This document shows positions 35,946-44,091 of a stretch of DNA of 64,000 bases, piece by piece. The translations under genes were made by a program, and so were the position numbers. This DNA is from Leisingera sp. SS27 (GTDB lineage: Bacteria > Pseudomonadota > Alphaproteobacteria > Rhodobacterales > Rhodobacteraceae): contig NZ_JAQNCY010000011.1 of the NCBI RefSeq assembly GCF_028368855.1, positions 62,001 to 126,000 on the forward strand, in the 5' to 3' direction. The notes under the pieces are model-generated. The model saw only the letters and a program-made list of their open reading frames with translations, ran no database searches and was not told the DNA's origin. Each line of letters starts with the position of its first letter. The first letter of the stretch is position 1.

Positions 35946-36337
35946 GACGGGTCCGCCTTTTGTATGTGGTCGCGGATGGTGCCGCATTTCGGGGAAAGCT
36001 CGGGGTCGATGTCGCGCATCTCCAGCGAGAGCGCGATGGAGTGCTGCTGCAGTGCCGGTTCAAGGAAGGTTTGCGCCGCGTCGAACACAGCCTGGGCGGC
36101 GCGTTTGCGGGTGTCCATGTCACGGCCCGCGCGCAGCCGGATGGAGATGTCGAGGTAGCCGTGCTGTTCATCGCCATCGGCAATGGAGGCGTGATTGGCC
36201 GCAAAGGCGCGCACCCGGATGCCCGCCAGGGGAAAGGTGCCGGTCGCCGCTGCGGCCTGCCGCAGGTGGCGGCACAGCGCTGCGATGTCGGTGCGGCCTT
36301 CCATGTTGGCTGAGTAGTCCAGCGTGATGTGCGGCAT
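35942..36337 (-). CDS. hpaF: 5-carboxymethyl-2-hydroxymuconate delta-isomerase
   Basis: A protein of 131 residues of the HpaF/CHMI tautomerase family. After the start Met is the catalytic Pro (MPHITLDYSANMEGRTDI), and the rest (IRVRAFAANHASIADGDEQHGYLDISIRLRAGRD) matches the family. It moves the double bond of the muconate product. It is the first gene of the operon; GGAG lies before the ATG. A longer frame to 36382 would run into the promoter. Confidence 0.9.
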
Positions 36338-36362
36338 CTGCGGTACCTCTCCTGAATTACTT

Positions 36363-36421
36363 AACATGTTTAGCAATTGCACTGCTGCGAGTCAAGCAGA
36401 AGAAACCCAAGCGGCAATTGC
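36363..36421. promoter_or_regulatory. Candidate HpaR operators in the hpaF-hpaR divergent interval
   Basis: The palindrome AACATGTT (36363-36370) and two copies of the 8-bp palindrome GCAATTGC at 36373-36380 and 36414-36421 (41 bp apart) lie in the 114-bp divergent interval. TTTAG adjoins both GCAATTGC copies, in opposite order. MarR-type HpaR proteins bind palindromes in this position, so these are the likely sites. Confidence 0.55.
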
Positions 36422-36451
36422 GTTTAGCCGGAAGCAGGGTGATAATCACAT

Positions 36452-36892
36452 ATGACCAGGATGATGCCCTCCACCGACCGTTCGCTGCCGATTGCCCTTT
36501 TGCGGGCGCGGGAGCGTGTGATGGGGCCGATCCGGGCGCTGCTGAGCGGTGCAGGATTGACCGAACAGCAATGGCGCGTCCTGCGGGTGGTGCAGGAGAG
36601 CGGGCCGATTGATCCGACGCAGATTGCGGATAAGGCCTGTTTGCTGCTGCCCAGCCTGACACGCATTCTGCAGAAGCTGGAGGAGAAGCAGCTGATCAGC
36701 CGGGAGCGCGACACAGAAGACCGCCGCCGTCAGGTTGTGCAGATTGCGCCTGCAGGGGAGAAGATCATAGCTGACAATCTGGAGGCCAGCCTGGAATTGA
36801 TGGAGCAGACACGCCTGAAAATGGGGGTTGAGCGCTATGAGGCTCTGCTGGATCTGCTGAACGAGCTGGATCGGATCGACCTGCCGGAGTGA
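36452..36892 (+). CDS. hpaR: Homoprotocatechuate degradation repressor HpaR (MarR family)
   Basis: A protein of 146 residues. The MarR winged helix is seen in LTEQQWRVLRVVQESGPIDPTQIADKACLLLPSLTRILQKLEEKQLISRERD, and the beta wing in DTEDRRRQVVQIAPAGEKI. The short N-terminal arm (RSLPIALLRARERVMGPIRALLSGAGL) is characteristic of HpaR. It lies divergent from hpaFED and probably represses that operon until 4-hydroxyphenylacetate or homoprotocatechuate appears. Confidence 0.88.
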   Translation: MTRMMPSTDRSLPIALLRARERVMGPIRALLSGAGLTEQQWRVLRVVQESGPIDPTQIADKACLLLPSLTRILQKLEEKQLISRERDTEDRRRQVVQIAPAGEKIIADNLEASLELMEQTRLKMGVERYEALLDLLNELDRIDLPE

Positions 36893-36929
36893 GTCGGTTT
36901 TGCCGCATTTGGCGCGGATGGCCGGGTGC

Positions 36930-37128
36930 GTGACGCAAATGGGTCTGATCACACGCTTTGGCGAAATGCTGGGTGTGTGAATTGCTTTGTGTTTAAAATC
37001 AATATTTTGGCTTCTAAATCTGTCCGCTGGGTTGTGAAGGTCAATGCTGCGTCTGCATTGGTGATTTCCTGTATGTGACGCAAATGGCGCGACTGACGTC
37101 CGAAATCCCCCTGTGAAATGACGCATTT
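36930..37128 (+). promoter_or_regulatory. Repeated TGACGCAAAT elements upstream of mgdABCD
   Basis: GTGACGCAAATGG occurs at 36930-36942 and 37075-37087. A third related element, AAATGACGCATTT (37116-37128), is a dyad with a 3-base centre. The start of mgdA follows at 37166. Direct repeats in this position suit an activator of AraC/GlxA type; no binding evidence exists. Confidence 0.5.
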
Positions 37129-37165
37129 CTCAACAATTCTGCCGGAGACAGTTGATGAGGACATC

Positions 37166-38416
37166 ATGCGGTACTCCGGCCTGAAAGTGATCAAGGAGGC
37201 CCTGACGGGCCACAAGGGATGGCGCCCCACCTGGCGTGATCCGGAACCCAAGAAAAGCTACGATGTGGTGATCATCGGCGGCGGCGGGCATGGGCTGGCA
37301 ACAGCCTATTACCTGGCCAAGAACCATGGCATCACCAATGTCGCGGTGATCGAGAAGGGCTGGATCGGCGGCGGCAACGTGGGCCGCAACACAACTATCA
37401 TCCGCTCCAACTATCTGCTGGACGGCAACGAGCCGTTCTATGAGCTGTCGCTGAAGCTGTGGGAAGGGCTGGAGCAGGACTTCAACTACAACGCCATGGT
37501 CAGCCAGCGCGGCATTCTGAATCTGGTGCACACCGACGCGCAGCGCGATGCAGCGCGGCGCCGGGGCAACGCGATGATCCTGAACGGCTCGGACGCGGAG
37601 CTTCTGGACACCGACGGCGTCCGCGCAATGTATCCGTTCCTGAACTTCAACAATGCGCGTTTCCCGATCAAGGGCGGGCTGCTGCACCGCCGCGGCGGCA
37701 CCGTACGCCACGATGCGGTGGCCTGGGGCTATGCCCGCGGCGCCGACCTTCGCGGCGTGGACATTATTCAGAATTGCGAAGTCACCGGCTTCAAGATCGA
37801 GAACGGCAAATGCCTGGGTGTGGAAACCACCAAGGGCTTCATCGGCGCCAACAAGGTGGCGAGCTGCGTTGCCGGGTCGTCGAGCCGGGTGATGGAAAAG
37901 GCGGGCATGCGCCTGCCGATCGAAAGCCATGTGCTGCAGGCCTTTGTCTCTGAAGGGCTGAAGCCGGTTCTGGACGGGGTGATCACCTTTGGCGCAGGCC
38001 ACTTCTATTGCAGCCAGTCGGACAAGGGCGGGCTGGTCTTTGGCGGCGACTTGGACATGTACAACTCCTATGCGCAGCGCGGCAATCTGCCGGTGGTCGA
38101 GGACGTGATGGAAGGCGGCATGGCGTTGATCCCGGCGCTGGGCCGGGTGCGGATGCTGCGCAGCTGGGGCGGCATCATGGACATGTCGATGGACGGCTCC
38201 CCCTTCATCGACAAGACCCATGTGGACGGACTCTATTTCAACGGCGGCTGGTGCTACGGCGGGTTCAAGGCAACCCCGGCGTCAGGCTGGTGTTATGCGC
38301 ATCTGCTGGCGACCGATACCCCGCACAAGGTGGCAACGGCCTACCGGCTCGACCGGTTCCGCCGCGGCTGCATGATCGACGAAAAGGGCCAGGGCGCCCA
38401 GCCGAACCTGCACTGA
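37166..38416 (+). CDS. mgdA: N-methylglutamate dehydrogenase subunit A (sarcosine oxidase beta-like)
   Basis: A protein of 416 residues, homologous to SoxB. FAD binds via VVIIGGGGHGLATAYYLAK; the motif GWIGGGNVGRNTTIIRSNYLL is the SoxB-type site for covalent FMN and FAD chemistry. GAGG lies before the ATG 37166; an alternative start at 37118 has no support. The order mgdA, B, C, D with tmm, dmm, gmaS and mgs in the same cluster argues for N-methylglutamate rather than sarcosine as the substrate. The product would be glutamate plus methylene-tetrahydrofolate. Confidence 0.78.
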   Translation: MRYSGLKVIKEALTGHKGWRPTWRDPEPKKSYDVVIIGGGGHGLATAYYLAKNHGITNVAVIEKGWIGGGNVGRNTTIIRSNYLLDGNEPFYELSLKLWEGLEQDFNYNAMVSQRGILNLVHTDAQRDAARRRGNAMILNGSDAELLDTDGVRAMYPFLNFNNARFPIKGGLLHRRGGTVRHDAVAWGYARGADLRGVDIIQNCEVTGFKIENGKCLGVETTKGFIGANKVASCVAGSSSRVMEKAGMRLPIESHVLQAFVSEGLKPVLDGVITFGAGHFYCSQSDKGGLVFGGDLDMYNSYAQRGNLPVVEDVMEGGMALIPALGRVRMLRSWGGIMDMSMDGSPFIDKTHVDGLYFNGGWCYGGFKATPASGWCYAHLLATDTPHKVATAYRLDRFRRGCMIDEKGQGAQPNLH

Positions 38417-38431
38417 GGAAGGACAGCAGCG

Positions 38432-38719
38432 ATGATTATCAACCATCCGATCCTCGGGCCGCGGGACAGCCAGGAGTTCACCTATCTGGGGGACGCCAGC
38501 CTGATCGACCGGCCGGACTGGCAGGCCGACAATGCAGCGGATCAGTTCTGCGACTACCTGTATCTGCGCGACAACCCGGCGGGCGCGCACCGCGAGCTGT
38601 GGTTCCATGAGCAGGGCGACCGGTCCTGGCTGGTGGTGACCCGCAACACCGTGACCCATGAAATCCTGAATGTCGAACTGGCCCGAGATGTGGCCCGGGC
38701 AAGGGGACGCAGCAAATGA
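38432..38719 (+). CDS. mgdB: N-methylglutamate dehydrogenase subunit B (sarcosine oxidase delta-like)
   Basis: A protein of 95 residues (MIINHPILGPRDSQEFTYLGDASLI). In the heterotetrameric sarcosine oxidases the delta subunit binds zinc through C-P-x-C near the N-terminus plus a His and a Cys. Here CPxC is HPIL, the His near residue 59 remains, and the last Cys is Asp63. So the zinc site is absent or altered. The start of mgdC overlaps its stop as ATGA. The lost cysteines separate it from canonical SoxD. Confidence 0.78.
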   Translation: MIINHPILGPRDSQEFTYLGDASLIDRPDWQADNAADQFCDYLYLRDNPAGAHRELWFHEQGDRSWLVVTRNTVTHEILNVELARDVARARGRSK

Positions 38720-41700
38720 GCGATGTAATGGTAAATGCCGGTTCGGTTGCCTTTCAGGCTGACGGCAGCACCGGTGCCCGCAAGGGCGTTCAGGTCAACC
38801 GACTGGACGGCGGGCTAATCAAGGGCGGCAAGCCTCTGTCCTTCACCTTTGACGGCAAACGCTTCAAGGGGTTCGAGGGCGACACGCTGGCCTCGGCCCT
38901 GCTGGCAAACGGCGTGCGGCTGATGGGCCGGTCGTTCAAATACCACCGTCCGCGCGGGCCGCTGACCTCCGGCTCGGAAGAGCCGAACGCGCTGGTCGAG
39001 CTGCGCAGCGGCGGGCGGCAGGAGCCGAATACCCGTGCCACCGTGGCAGAGCTGTATGATGGGCTGGAAGCAAACTCGCAGAACTGCTGGCCGTCTTTGC
39101 AGCACGATTTCATGGCGATCAATGACCGGTTCTCGAACTTCCTGACAGCCGGTTTCTACTACAAGACCTTCATGTGGCCTGCGGCGTTCTGGGAGAAGCT
39201 GTACGAACCCATTATCCGCAAGGCAGCAGGTCTGGGCAGCATCAGTTTCGCGGCGGACCCGGATGCCTATGACAAGGGCTTCCTGCATTGCGACCTGCTG
39301 GTCATCGGGGCCGGTCCGACCGGCCTGATGGCGGCACTGACGGCTGGCCGGGCCGGGGCGCAGGTGATCATTGCCGACGAAGACTTCCTGCTGGGCGGGC
39401 GCCTGAATGCGGAAACCTTCGGAATCGGCGATCTGACTGGTGCGGCTTGGGTTGAACAGGCGCAGGCCGAGCTGGCGTCGATGCCGAACGTGCGGGTGAT
39501 GCCGCGCACCACCATCATCGGCGCCTTTGACCACGGTATCTATGGTGCGGTGGAGCGCACTGCCGACCATGTTCTGGCGCCGGAGGCGGGCAAGCCGCGG
39601 CAGATCCTGTGGCGGATCTATTCCAAGCGGGCGATGCTGGCGGCGGGTGCAACGGAACGGCCCATCGCCTTTGAAAACAACGACCGTCCCGGCGTGATGC
39701 TGGCCGGTGCCGTGCGTGCCTATGCCAACCGCTGGGCGGTGACACCGGATCAGACGGTTGCGGTCTTTACCAACAATGACGACGGCCATCGCACCGCGGC
39801 GGACCTGATTGCCAAGGGGGTGAAGGTGACCGCGGTAATCGACACCCGCGCCGATGCGCCTGCGGTCGAAGGGGCAGAACTGTTTGCCGGTGCGCAGGTG
39901 ATCGACACCAGGGGCCGTCTGGGTCTGGAATCCGTCCGCCTGCGTCTGGCCAGCGGTATCACCCGCGATGTGCCTTGCGGTGCGCTGGCGGTGTCCGGCG
40001 GCTGGAACCCGAACGTGCATCTGACCTGCCACCAGCGCGGCCGCCCCGCCTGGCGCGAAGACATCGCTGCCTTTGTGCCCGCGGGCGAGCTGCCGCAGAA
40101 CATGGCCGTGGCCGGTGCCGCCAATGGCGATTTCTCCACCGCTGCCGCATTGCGCGCAGGTGCCGACGGGGCCGTGGCCGCTCTGTCCGAGCTGGGCATT
40201 GAAGCTAAAGCTGGTGAGCTGCCTGAGGCCGAAGACGCGCCCATCAACGTGACCCCCTTCTGGTATGTGAAGGAAGGTAAGGGCCGCGCCTGGCTGGACC
40301 AGCAGAACGACGTTACCGTCAAGGACGTGAAACTGGCGCACCAGGAGAACTTCCGCTCGGTCGAGCACCTGAAGCGCTACACCACCCTTGGCATGGCGAC
40401 CGATCAGGGCAAGACCTCCAACATGGGCGGTCTGGCGATCATGGCCGAACTGGCGGGCAAGCAGATCCCCGAGGTCGGCACCACCATGTTCCGCCCGCCC
40501 TACACGCCGGTGTCCTTCGGTGTGATGGCAGGCCGCTCGGTGGGCGAGGAATTCCGCCCCACCCGTAAAACTCCCAGCCACAAATGGGCCGAGGAGCAGG
40601 GTGCGGTGTTTGTCGAAGTGGGCCAGTGGCTGCGGGCGCAGTGGTTCCCCAAGGCTGGCGAAACCCATTGGCGCCAGTCGGTGGACCGCGAGGTGCTTCA
40701 GACCCGCAACTCCGTTGGCATCTGCGACGTGACCACGCTGGGCAAGATCGATGTGCAGGGCAAGGATGCAGCCGAGTTCCTGAACAAGATGTATGCCAAT
40801 GCCTTTGCCAAGCTGCCGGTGGGCAAGGTCCGCTATGGCCTGATGCTGCGCGAGGATGGCATTGCCTATGACGACGGTACCGCGGCGCGGTTTGCCGAGG
40901 ATCATTTTGTGGTGACCACCACCACCGCCAACGCAGTTCTGGTTTACCGCAACATGGAGTTTGCGCGCCAGTGCCTGTTCCCTGACATGGATGTGCAGCT
41001 GATCTCGACCACCGAGGCCTGGGCGCAGTTCGCGGTGGCGGGTCCCAATGCCCGCAAGCTGCTGCAAAAGGTCGTGGACCCTGAGTTCGACATCTCGAAC
41101 GAGGCGTTCCCGTTCATGGGCTGCGGTGAGATTACCGTGGCGGGCGGCTGCCGGGCGCGGCTGTTCCGGATCTCCTTCTCGGGCGAACTGGCCTATGAGA
41201 TCGCGGTGCCGACCCGCTATGGCGATGCGATGATCCGCAAGCTGATGGAAGCGGGCGAGGAGTTCGGCGCGGTGCCTTACGGCACCGAGGCGCTGGGTGT
41301 CATGCGGATCGAGAAGGGCCATGCGGCGGGTAATGAGCTGAACGGCACCACCTCGGCGCTGAACCTTGGCATGGGCCGGATGGTCAGCAAGAAGAAGGAT
41401 TGCATCGGCAATACCTTGAGCGAACGCGAAGGCATGAACCAGGAAGACGCGCTGAAGCTGGTTGGTTTCAAACCGGTAAATGCCGCCGATCCGGTACAGG
41501 CCGGGGCGCATCTGATGAACGCCAATGGCGAGGTCAGCGCGGCTACCGATCAGGGCTATATCACCTCCGCCGCCTATTCGCCGGTTCTGGGCTGCTCAAT
41601 CGGGATTGGTTTCCTGAAGCGCGGCGACAGCCGCAAGGGGGAAGTGATCCGCGCGGTCAACCCGCTGGAGGGCAAGGAAATCCAGGTCGAAGTTGTCAGC

Positions 41701-41742
41701 GCGCATTTTGTGGATCCGGAAGGGGAGCGTCTCCGTGGGTAA
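38716..41742 (+). CDS. mgdC: N-methylglutamate dehydrogenase subunit C (sarcosine oxidase alpha-like)
   Basis: A protein of 1008 residues, the size of SoxA. An N-terminal 2Fe-2S-like fold lacks cysteine ligands ([20 protein letters not shown]); the NAD-binding domain has [41 protein letters not shown]. The C-terminal part is a GcvT-like tetrahydrofolate-binding domain ([41 protein letters not shown], slightly shortened), where the methyl group is passed to tetrahydrofolate. The next gene overlaps the stop. Confidence 0.78.
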   Translation: [1008 protein letters not shown]

Positions 41743-42316
41743 GTTTGATAATCATGGGCTCAAAGCCATCTCTCCGCTGGGCGGGCATGAGCCGCGCGAA
41801 GATGCCTTTGCCGGGCTGCTGATCCGGGAAGTCACCGACCGGGCGCTTGCTTCATTGGCAGCGCGCCAGGGGCGGCTGGAGGCGGTTCATTCCGCAGCTG
41901 AAAGTTTCCTTGGCGGGGCCTTGCCGGAGCCCGTACGCTGGAGAGCGGCCGGGGAGTTTGCGGCCTGGTGGATGGGGCCTGATCTGTGGATGGTCTCTGC
42001 CCCGCATGACAGTCATGAGCTGTTGGCGGGCGAGCTGAAACAGGCGCTGGGCGAGGCGGGCTCCGTGGTGGAGCAAACCGATGGCTGGTGCTGTTTCGGC
42101 ATGGAAGGCGCACGCTGTTTTGACGTGCTGGAACGGTTGTGCAATGCAAATGTCCGTGCGGGCAAAGCGGGTGATGCCACCCGTACGTCAATGGAGCATC
42201 TGGGTGTGTTTCTGCTCTGCCATGAGCCGGGGCAGAGGTACTCGGTCATCGGCCCGCGGTCTTCCGCCGGGTCACTGCATCACGCGCTGGTTTCGGCGGC
42301 GAAGTCGGTGATCTGA
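41735..42316 (+). CDS. mgdD: N-methylglutamate dehydrogenase subunit D (sarcosine oxidase gamma-like)
   Basis: A protein of 193 residues from GTG 41735, overlapping the mgdC stop by eight bases. GGGGAGCG lies before the GTG; a start at 41693 inside mgdC is unlikely. SoxG-like features: LAARQGRLEAVHSAAESFLGGALPEPVRWRAAGEFAAWWMGPDLW and TRTSMEHLGVFLLCHEPGQRYSVIGPRSSA. The subunit caps the folate-binding domain of the alpha subunit. A terminator follows. Confidence 0.75.
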   Translation: MGKFDNHGLKAISPLGGHEPREDAFAGLLIREVTDRALASLAARQGRLEAVHSAAESFLGGALPEPVRWRAAGEFAAWWMGPDLWMVSAPHDSHELLAGELKQALGEAGSVVEQTDGWCCFGMEGARCFDVLERLCNANVRAGKAGDATRTSMEHLGVFLLCHEPGQRYSVIGPRSSAGSLHHALVSAAKSVI

Positions 42317-42335
42317 TCTTTCCAAGGAAGATGGC

Positions 42336-42365
42336 ACGCCGCGCATAATCAGCGCGGCGTTTTCC
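42336..42365 (+). terminator. Intrinsic terminator of mgdABCD
   Basis: ACGCCGCGC, loop ATAATCA, GCGCGGCGT followed by TTTT (42336-42364), 20 bases after the mgdD stop. It also faces the convergent gene at 42365, whose stop lies in the T tract. Confidence 0.85.
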
Positions 42366-42895
42366 TATTGGTTTGCGGAGAGGCGCCGCATAACGGACAG
42401 ATCGCAGGCTGTTGCATGGCCCATGGCGCGTTTGATGCCTGGCAGCATCGCTGCCCCGTTCATGGCAAATGACAGCTCAATCAGACCGGCATCACCGTAA
42501 AGGCCGGTAACAACGCTTCGGGCTTCAACGTCGTCTTCGCGCCGCGAGGTGACCGCGTCGGCCAGCCGGACAACGGGGGCCAATTCTGTCGGCAAGGCCT
42601 GGGAATCTGCCTGTAGAATCGCGTTGATCAGTTGCTCACCCAAGCCGCTGGCCCGCGCCAGATTGATCTCTGCCTCAACGCAGATGCCGCAATCGGCGGC
42701 CAGTGCCCCGCGCAGGCGGGCAGCGTGGTAGGCGGCTGCCGGCACCTGGCGGTTAGGGTCCAGAAAGCCGAAAATCTTGTTGTAACGCGACAGCAGGGAG
42801 AGCTCCGTCCGCGCGATGTAGCGGACGTAATCCAGGCTAACGCCAATCCGCCGTTCTGCGCGGCGGATGAAAAATGTGGCAACTGCAGTCAGCAT
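42365..42895 (-). CDS. Carboxymuconolactone decarboxylase-like protein
   Basis: A protein of 176 residues. A CxxC pair occurs as DCGICVEAEINLA, the position of the AhpD/CMD redox site, but the His of CxxCxxxH is Glu here, so peroxidase chemistry may be altered. Helices around ISLDYVRYIARTELSLL and AGLIELSFAMNGAAMLPGIKRAMG-like sequence fit the all-helical CMD fold. The function is unknown. It is next to the GlxA-like regulator, convergent with the mgd operon. Confidence 0.72.
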   Translation of the reverse strand: MLTAVATFFIRRAERRIGVSLDYVRYIARTELSLLSRYNKIFGFLDPNRQVPAAAYHAARLRGALAADCGICVEAEINLARASGLGEQLINAILQADSQALPTELAPVVRLADAVTSRREDDVEARSVVTGLYGDAGLIELSFAMNGAAMLPGIKRAMGHATACDLSVMRRLSANQ

Positions 42896-42993
42896 CGCCG
42901 TGTCCTCTCAAAACAGGTTGCACCCATAGGGAGAGTTTAGCAGCCGTCAGCGGCCGTGGTACGGGGACTTGCGGCGAAACTGCCCCGAATGCG

Positions 42994-43998
42994 TCAGGCG
43001 GAAGGGATCGGCCGGTTGTCCTGAACCCGGAACAGGTTCACCTTACGGCGTTCCTCCTGCGGGGTTACGCCGAAGCTTTCCCGGTAGTGCTGCGATAGGG
43101 TGGAGGAGGTGGCGTAGCCCACCGCATTCGCGATCGAGGTGATCGAGTCGCGGGAGTACATCACCAGCTGGCGGGCGGCGTTCATCCGCAAAGTGCGGTA
43201 ATAGATCGCCGGGCTTTGGCCGGTGGCGGATTTGAAGCTGCGTTCCAGCTGGCGCGGCGAGACGCCGATTTCGCTGGCCGCGTCGCGGATCGAAACCGGA
43301 TGCTCCAGGTTGTCGGCAAACAGTTCAACCGCCTTGGCGACCGGTGGCGGCAGGCTGTCGGCGGTGCTGTCGGTCTTGAAGGCGGGGATTTTCTGGCGGA
43401 CGCCTTCAGCCCGGACCATCGGGTGCTGGAACCAGCAGGCGACCTCTGTCATCACGGCGTCGCCCATGGCGCGCTCGATCAGTTTGAGCGACAGGTCGAA
43501 CATCGCGGCGGCGCCGCTGGCGGTGAACCGGCGGCGGTCCAGCACGATCACGTCATCGACGGTGGCGAGGGACGGAAATTCGGCGGTGAAGGCTGCTTTG
43601 TAGCACCAGTGGACCGAGCAGCTGTGGCCGTCGAGCAGGCCGGAGCGGGCCAGCGGGAACACCCCGCCAGAGACCGCGCCCATGGTGGTGCCGTGACGGG
43701 CCAGATGGCGCAGCTTGCCGTTGGAGGCCTTTGGGTCCTCAAACTTGCCTTGCGGGCTGGACAGGAGAAACAGGGTGTCGACGCTGTCGGCCTCGTCCAG
43801 GGCACAGTCGGGCTGGAACGCCACATTGGCGGAGGCGTTCACGCTGCTGCCGGTTTCGGACACCAGTTTCCATCGGAAAGTCTCAGAGCCGGCAATTTCA
43901 TTTGCCGCGCGCAGGGGTTCGATGGCCGAGGTCAGGCAGGCCATTGGAAAGCCGGGAAAAATCAGAAAGCCGAGTGTCATGGTGTTATCGCGCTGCAT
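42994..43998 (-). CDS. GlxA-family (DJ-1/PfpI plus AraC) transcriptional regulator
   Basis: A protein of 334 residues. The N-terminal DJ-1/PfpI-like half (TLGFLIFPGFPMACLTSAIEPLRAANEIAG) lacks a clear catalytic Cys and serves as a ligand sensor. The C-terminal AraC-type HTH carries HPVSIRDAASEIGVSPRQLERSFKSATG and SITSIANAVGYATSSTLSQHYRESFGV. The layout matches GbdR-type regulators of glycine betaine and methylated-amine catabolism. It lies between mgdABCD and tmm and may control one or both. ATG 43980 is an alternative start. Confidence 0.85.
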   Translation of the reverse strand: MQRDNTMTLGFLIFPGFPMACLTSAIEPLRAANEIAGSETFRWKLVSETGSSVNASANVAFQPDCALDEADSVDTLFLLSSPQGKFEDPKASNGKLRHLARHGTTMGAVSGGVFPLARSGLLDGHSCSVHWCYKAAFTAEFPSLATVDDVIVLDRRRFTASGAAAMFDLSLKLIERAMGDAVMTEVACWFQHPMVRAEGVRQKIPAFKTDSTADSLPPPVAKAVELFADNLEHPVSIRDAASEIGVSPRQLERSFKSATGQSPAIYYRTLRMNAARQLVMYSRDSITSIANAVGYATSSTLSQHYRESFGVTPQEERRKVNLFRVQDNRPIPSA

Positions 43999-44091
43999 GA
44001 GGTGGATTATAGCTTGCGAAGTAAGATTCGCACAGCGGCGAAGAGGTGCCTGCGCCGTACAGGAAGGGGAAAACGGCGCAGGCGTATCTGC

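Noticed and set aside
38815-41511. 898-codon open frame antisense to mgdC
   Set aside because: The composition is rich in His, Arg and Gln, typical of antisense shadows, and the sense strand encodes a complete SoxA-like protein.
37166-42316. Reading the operon as canonical sarcosine oxidase soxBDAG
   Set aside because: The delta subunit lacks zinc cysteines and all neighbours are methylamine genes, so MgdABCD is preferred; sarcosine oxidase is not fully excluded.
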